The position numbers and the translations under genes were made by a program. From positions 1 to 29,283 of the forward strand of contig JAKIWU010000003.1 in NCBI GenBank assembly GCA_022749905.1: a stretch of DNA of 29,283 bases. The letters run 5' to 3'. A model generated the notes under the pieces. That model was not told the origin of the DNA. It was given only the letters and a program-made list of their open reading frames with translations, and searched no databases. Below are positions 25,884 through 29,283 of this stretch, one piece after another (within the stretch, counting starts at the first letter, position 1; each line of letters opens with the position of its first letter). Source of the DNA: Thermoplasmata archaeon (lineage in GTDB: Archaea > Thermoplasmatota > Thermoplasmata > Lutacidiplasmatales > UBA184).

Positions 25884-26280
25884 CGGAGCCCCGGCGCGCA
25901 AGGAGCCGGAGGATCGCCTCGGCGGGCGCTCCGTTCGCTTCGCGAAGCGCTGCGACGGCTTCCTCATGCGAAACGCCACCCTGCTCCATGACGAGCTCGA
26001 CGTCCTCCGCAGGAGGACCCGAAGGTGCCGGCGGTGGTGCGTTTCCGACCGGCGCCGATGCAGCGGGATCCCTGGACCGGATCTCGGGTTCCCCGACCAC
26101 TTGGTAGGTCCGGACTCCTTGCACTGTGACGATCGTGACCTCGGGCGCCTTGAACCGATGTTCCTTGTCGACCGTCCGGACGACGACCTCGACGACGCCG
26201 TCGACCGACTCGGTCTTCATGCCGAGCCTCCGCATCATCATCTGCATCTGGCGGGCGTTGCGGGGCCCCCCGGGAATCAT
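25873..26280 (-). CDS. nac: Nascent polypeptide-associated complex alpha (aNAC)
   Basis: A 135-residue archaeal NAC, which binds ribosomes near the tunnel exit and shields new chains, as a homodimer. It begins MIPGGPRNARQMQMMMRRLG. The NAC beta domain includes KHRFKAPEV-like residues (VDKEHRFKAPEVTIVTVQG) and VRTYQVVGEPE. After a Pro/Ala linker the C-terminal UBA domain reads AEDVELVMEQGGVSHEEAVA, then ALREANGAPAEAILRL. The length and both domains are normal. It follows the CBS-HPF gene by 39 bases and overlaps the Nudix gene. With CBS-HPF and Dph2 it makes a translation-linked run. Confidence 0.95.
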   Translation of the reverse strand: MIPGGPRNARQMQMMMRRLGMKTESVDGVVEVVVRTVDKEHRFKAPEVTIVTVQGVRTYQVVGEPEIRSRDPAASAPVGNAPPPAPSGPPAEDVELVMEQGGVSHEEAVAALREANGAPAEAILRLLARRGSGGG

Positions 26281-26319
26281 CCGAATCTCCCGCGGATCGG
26301 GGCCACGCCTACCGAGGCC

Positions 26320-27561
26320 CTAGGCGGCGTCATTGCCGTCCCGACCGGTAGCCTGCCGGAGCTTCTCCTCGACGTCGACGTCGGCCGGCACCTCATCCTC
26401 TGAGGCCGCGGGTCTTCCTCCGCGGCGCTTTCGGGTTCGCGAGCTGTCGTGGGAGCGCTGGACCTGAGCCTGAAGCTCCTCCATGGCCCCCGAGACCGAG
26501 GCGAAGAAGTTCCACCCCGTCTCGGTCGCGTAGAACATCCCGCGATCGGTGTGCAGGCGCGCGTGGACCGAAGCATCCCCCGGACGGCCCGAGTGGGGCG
26601 AAACGTGCAGGCTCAGGATCGTCGGGCGGGCGTGGTGGGCGATATGGCGGAGCCCCTTCGCGACGATCTGGTCGATCTCGGAGAGAAGTTCGGGGTCCCC
26701 CGAGCCCCGGAGCCCGGTGATCTGGATCTGGACGTCTCCGAGGCTCGTGCCCCCCGAGGGCTCTCCGAGCCCGACCGCAAGACCGAGGAGGTCCACCTGG
26801 GAGACGATCTCCGTCGGTTTTCCGTCCTCGACCAGGAAGACGCTCGAGACGTGCGCCTCGGACATCGCCCGGGCTCCCGCCCCCGCCGTCGCGTTCCGGC
26901 CGACGGTGACCGGTGGGCTGTGCATGATCGTGGCGATCCGGATCTCCCCGAGGCCGGAGGCGACCGTCGCGTCGGCCCTCCCCGGAGCTTCCCGCTTCCA
27001 CAAGACGCGGCCCAGGTCGGCAAGACCGACCGCCCCCACGAGGTGGCCGCGGCGGTCGACGACGGGGAGCGGGTGCTCCTCGAGAAGGCGAACCTGATTG
27101 AAGAGCCCCGACACGGGATCCTCCTCGTGGAGGATCAGGCTCGCCGGACTCGCGACGTCGAGGATCGCGCGGTCGGCGAGCGGCGCAAGGTCGGGCAGGA
27201 CGCGGACGAGATCGGTCCGTGAGACGATGCCCAAGAGCTCGCCACGCTTGCCGAGCACGGGAGCGCCCCGGAGTCCCACCGCGAGCAGCTGCTGCGCAAG
27301 CTCGGGATAGGGAGCCGTGGGTGCGAAGAACGGAGGGATCACCATCAGGTGCTCCACCTTCGTGGAGAGCGGAAGGTTCGTGCGGCGCGCGATGGCGTCG
27401 AAGGTGACCATCCCCACGAGCCGACCGTCCTTCAGGACCGGGATCTCGTGGATACTCTCGGCCCGCATGATGCCGAGCGCGCGCGACACCTGCGCTTCGG
27501 TCGAGACCGTGATCGGCTTCGGCGTCATCAGGTCCCGCGCGAGCGGCCACTCCACCGGCAT
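26320..27561 (-). CDS. Four-CBS protein fused to a ribosome-hibernation (HPF/RaiA-like) domain
   Basis: A 413-residue protein. Four CBS repeats cover about residues 1-270; each shows the end pattern G-x-x-G-x-[VI]-[ST]-x-x-D (GRLVGMVTFDAIAR, GELLGIVSRTDLVR, GHLVGAVGLADLGR, KPTEIVSQVDLLGLA). Such modules often bind adenosine nucleotides. Residues about 274-375 look like an HPF/RaiA domain: DVQIQITGLRGSGDPELLSE, TILSLHVSPHSG, DASVHARLHTDRGMFYAT and WNFFASVSGAMEELQAQVQR. The tail is disordered (RTRKRRGGRP...). CBS-HPF fusions are known from archaea; binding the small subunit in low-energy conditions is inference. The ATG at 27561 lies about 30 bases after GATAAGACC (27588-27596, reverse strand). 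Confidence 0.85.
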   Translation of the reverse strand: MPVEWPLARDLMTPKPITVSTEAQVSRALGIMRAESIHEIPVLKDGRLVGMVTFDAIARRTNLPLSTKVEHLMVIPPFFAPTAPYPELAQQLLAVGLRGAPVLGKRGELLGIVSRTDLVRVLPDLAPLADRAILDVASPASLILHEEDPVSGLFNQVRLLEEHPLPVVDRRGHLVGAVGLADLGRVLWKREAPGRADATVASGLGEIRIATIMHSPPVTVGRNATAGAGARAMSEAHVSSVFLVEDGKPTEIVSQVDLLGLAVGLGEPSGGTSLGDVQIQITGLRGSGDPELLSEIDQIVAKGLRHIAHHARPTILSLHVSPHSGRPGDASVHARLHTDRGMFYATETGWNFFASVSGAMEELQAQVQRSHDSSRTRKRRGGRPAASEDEVPADVDVEEKLRQATGRDGNDAA

Positions 27562-27644
27562 GGGTCGGTGGCCCGGAGGGAGACGGGGTCTTATCGTCTG
27601 CTCTTCGAGGTGCTCCCCCAGTGGTTTCTCGTCGGAGGTTGAAC

Positions 27645-27667
27645 CGGGGTTTCCTGCCGAAACCCCG
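27645..27667. other. Perfect 9-bp hairpin in the CBS-HPF/GNAT gap
   Basis: CGGGGTTTC (27645-27653) and GAAACCCCG (27659-27667) pair perfectly around a five-base loop, CTGCC. It lies in the 170-base gap after the GNAT gene and before the CBS-HPF gene, both on the reverse strand. No T-run follows it on the reverse strand, so it is not a clear terminator. It could stop or stabilise the GNAT transcript end. Confidence 0.45.
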
Positions 27668-27731
27668 CGAGGGACGCGAGCCGCGCGAAGGAGCCCGCCC
27701 CCCGGCCGGTCCCATCCCGGGAGGGGAGGGT

Positions 27732-28238
27732 CTACGGGACAGCGCGCGCCATCTGGTAGCCGTTCTCACCGTCGGAGTAGTAGCCCCTCAGGAGGTCGGT
27801 GACGGAGAAGCCGAAGCGCGCGTAGAACCGGATCGCGGTCGTGTTGCTCACCCGCACCTCGAGCGTGGCCTTGTTCAGCGACCGCATGCGGCAGCGCGCG
27901 AGGAAGGTCTCCATGAGCCGGCTCCCCGTGCCCTGGTTCCGGTGGGCCCCTTCCACGGCGAACATGAGGACCCTCGCTTCGCCGGCGATCTGGCTCACGC
28001 CGAGCAGGAAGCCGACAGGTCGGTCCGAAGGATCGGCCGCGATGAGGAAGCCGTCGGGCCAGGTCTGACTGAGCGAGTGGTAGAGGGAGGAGTCGTAGTG
28101 CTCGTGGAGGGCGTCGGCCACGATCTGGGCGATCACCGGAACGTCGTGGCCCTGGAACTCCCGCAGACCGATCGGCCCGGGTCCGAACGGGTAGACCGGC
28201 GAGCCCGGCCGGTGCGCCGTGTCAGCGATACATCTCAC
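27732..28238 (-). CDS. GNAT N-acetyltransferase, RimI-like
   Basis: A 168-residue GNAT-fold acetyltransferase. The acetyl-CoA loop is VEGAHRNQGTGSRLMETFLA, containing the R/Q-x-x-G-x-G/A motif. Flanking marks are LREFQGHDVPVIAQIVADAL, RPVGFLLGVSQIAGEARVLM, and the C-terminal KATLEVRVSNTTAIRFYARFGF, which is typical of RimI/Nat enzymes. Archaeal RimI-like enzymes acetylate protein N-termini; whether this one does is inference. The ATG at 28238 overlaps the end of the PAC2 gene by 17 bases, so translation is coupled. Nothing looks truncated. Confidence 0.85.
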   Translation of the reverse strand: MRCIADTAHRPGSPVYPFGPGPIGLREFQGHDVPVIAQIVADALHEHYDSSLYHSLSQTWPDGFLIAADPSDRPVGFLLGVSQIAGEARVLMFAVEGAHRNQGTGSRLMETFLARCRMRSLNKATLEVRVSNTTAIRFYARFGFSVTDLLRGYYSDGENGYQMARAVP

Positions 28239-28998
28239 CCGGCCCTTCCCCTTCCGAAGGGGTCATCGCGCGCACGGCGCGTTCCTGCTGCTTCAGCGTT
28301 TTTCGGACCTCAGCCTCGATCTCCTCGGCCTTCTCCCGGAGAGGTTTCGTGTCGAGGACGAGCATCGGAACGAGAGGGTTGATCGACTCGATCACCTTCG
28401 CCGCGGCGCGGGCGTCCGGGTAGTCCTTGTGCGCCTGCGCCACCAGGCAGAGCACCGGGAGCTGCCGGCCGATCGCCGAGAGGAGGAGACCTCCCGCGAA
28501 CCCTGTGACGACGCCGTTCGCGGGCTCGAACGTGTACTTGCCGAGGAGGGGCGCGGCCGCGCGGTTCGCCATCGCGACGACACGGGCGTCTGCATGGATC
28601 CCGTCCTCGACGGGCTGACCCTCCACGACGACGAGGAGCTGGATCCCCTTCGACTCGGCCCAGTCGAGCAGCTGGCGCGAGAGGGAGGTGAGGATCTCGG
28701 GCGGCGGCTGGATGTCGGAAATCGCGACCACGAGCTGCTCGCAGGAGCGGTCCACCCCGCACACGAGCTTGCTCGCGTAGAAGCGCACCGGGGCGTTCAC
28801 CACCCCCTCTTCCATGATGACGGTGGGCGGGAACGCGTCGCTCGTCATGTACGCGATATTGGTCATGTCGAGCGCGTGGACGAGGTAGGAAGCCGCGACG
28901 GATCCCACGAGGCCGTGGGTGGGAAAGCCGATGACCATCATCGCCCCGCGCAGGGGCTCGTCCCGGGTGTCGATGATCCGGACCCCGTCGGTGATCAC
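28222..28998 (-). CDS. PAC2-family proteasome assembly chaperone-like protein
   Basis: A 258-residue PAC2-family protein, related to archaeal PbaA/PbaB and eukaryotic PAC1-PAC2. Family features: AMMVIGFPTHGLVGSVAASYL at the start of the fold, SDAFPPTVIMEEGVVNAPVR, LVVAISDIQPPPEILTSLSR and PANGVVTGFAGGLLL. A long charged helix follows (KPLREKAEEIEAEVRKTLKQQ). The protein ends in EMYR, so the last three residues are M-Y-R, an HbYX motif that in PbaA/PbaB and PAN inserts into pockets of the 20S alpha ring. The GTG at 28998 was chosen; a TATA-like CTTATGATG (reverse strand, about 29028-29036) lies some 33 bases upstream. The GNAT gene is coupled downstream. Confidence 0.9.
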   Translation of the reverse strand: MITDGVRIIDTRDEPLRGAMMVIGFPTHGLVGSVAASYLVHALDMTNIAYMTSDAFPPTVIMEEGVVNAPVRFYASKLVCGVDRSCEQLVVAISDIQPPPEILTSLSRQLLDWAESKGIQLLVVVEGQPVEDGIHADARVVAMANRAAAPLLGKYTFEPANGVVTGFAGGLLLSAIGRQLPVLCLVAQAHKDYPDARAAAKVIESINPLVPMLVLDTKPLREKAEEIEAEVRKTLKQQERAVRAMTPSEGEGPGEMYR

Positions 28999-29190
28999 GG
29001 TCCCCCGCTCTGGGAGAATGTGGCCGCGCCATCATAAGCCGTTGGATGGCGGGCCGACCGTTCGCGCTGTGCCTGTCCGGACCTTTCCATCTTGGACGGG
29101 TCGGCCCCCTCGGCCCCGTCGGCAAAGGGGTAAGCGAATGATTAAGCGCCCGCGTCCCTTGAGGGGGTTGTTGGTGGTCTCGGCACCCTA

Positions 29191-29211
29191 CCGGACCATT
29201 GGAGGGTCCGG
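29191..29211 (+). promoter_or_regulatory. Leader hairpin before the right-edge gene
   Basis: CCGGACC (29191-29197) pairs with GGTCCGG (29205-29211), leaving a seven-base loop. It lies between a TATA-like GATTAAGC (about 29140-29147) and the start of the next gene, so it would be in the 5' leader. A 27-codon frame (29138-29221) also spans it and ends in a TGA overlapping a TTG at 29218. Confidence 0.35.
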
Positions 29212-29229
29212 CTCGAGTTGAAGCGGCAG

Positions 29230-29283
29230 ATGGTCGACATGCTTGCGGATCTCGTCAAGATCCCGAGCGACCCCTTCTCCGAC
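29230..29283 (+). CDS. Start of a gene cut by the window edge
   Basis: From the ATG at 29230 the frame reads MVDMLADLVKIPSDPFSD to the edge. A TTG at 29218 could add four residues (MKRQ). Third codon positions are almost all G or C, as in the other genes here, so coding is likely. The family cannot be told from 18 residues. Confidence 0.5.
   Translation, partial: MVDMLADLVKIPSDPFSD

Noticed and set aside
25884..25979. A longer Nudix start at 25979
   Set aside because: The extra residues are Arg/Ser-rich and lie inside the NAC gene in another frame. The GTG at 25883 gives a normal length.

Overview
The window looks like chromosomal DNA from a high-GC archaeon, most likely a Thermoplasmatota lineage; the rank is inference. 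Archaeal markers are a proteasome-activating nucleotidase (PAN), archaeal ribosomal protein uL16 (L10e), alpha-NAC, the diphthamide enzyme Dph2, pantoate kinase, a PAC2-family chaperone and an A1-U72 initiator tRNA. Mixed in are genes of bacterial type (ClpB, GrpE, GyrB, class II HMG-CoA reductase), a combination known from Thermoplasmatota. Many genes have a TATA-like box about 25-28 nt before the start codon, so leaderless transcripts are probably common.

Positions 1-3860 are accessory: a partial DUF2461 gene, SnoaL-like and VOC genes, two HxlR regulators, a TenA/PqqC/CADD-type diiron-fold protein, a winged-helix-like protein, and an initiator tRNA-Met that appears to carry an intron in its D arm. 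An intact IS5-type insertion sequence follows (3895-5106), with inverted repeats, a TAA target duplication, a transposase and a small zinc-knuckle passenger ORF.

Positions 5116-13000 are housekeeping: a zinc-ribbon protein, a universal stress protein, uL16 with pantoate kinase, then PAN and a reverse-strand cluster ClpB - EF-Tu-like protein without a P-loop - small zinc ribbon. Two TATA boxes (7909-7916 and near 13024) each sit so that they could serve divergent genes.

Positions 13052-20359 hold pyrD-pyrK (type 1B dihydroorotate dehydrogenase), a large anchored beta-propeller/PKD-like surface protein, and gyrB with a CorA-like membrane protein behind it. Positions 20614-23170 carry grpE, hmgA and pdxT in a tight forward run. 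Two small membrane proteins follow.

Positions 24303-28998 are mostly reverse strand and centred on translation and protein quality control: a CBS-HPF fusion, alpha-NAC, a Nudix protein and Dph2 in one run, and a PAC2 protein with an HbYX tail coupled to a GNAT acetyltransferase in another. A new forward gene begins at the right edge.

No CRISPR array, toxin-antitoxin pair or recognisable defence island was seen. The least ordinary items are the intron-bearing initiator tRNA, the EF-Tu-like gene with no start codon in frame just after the clpB stop, the CBS-HPF/alpha-NAC/Dph2 operon, and the passenger ORF in the insertion sequence.
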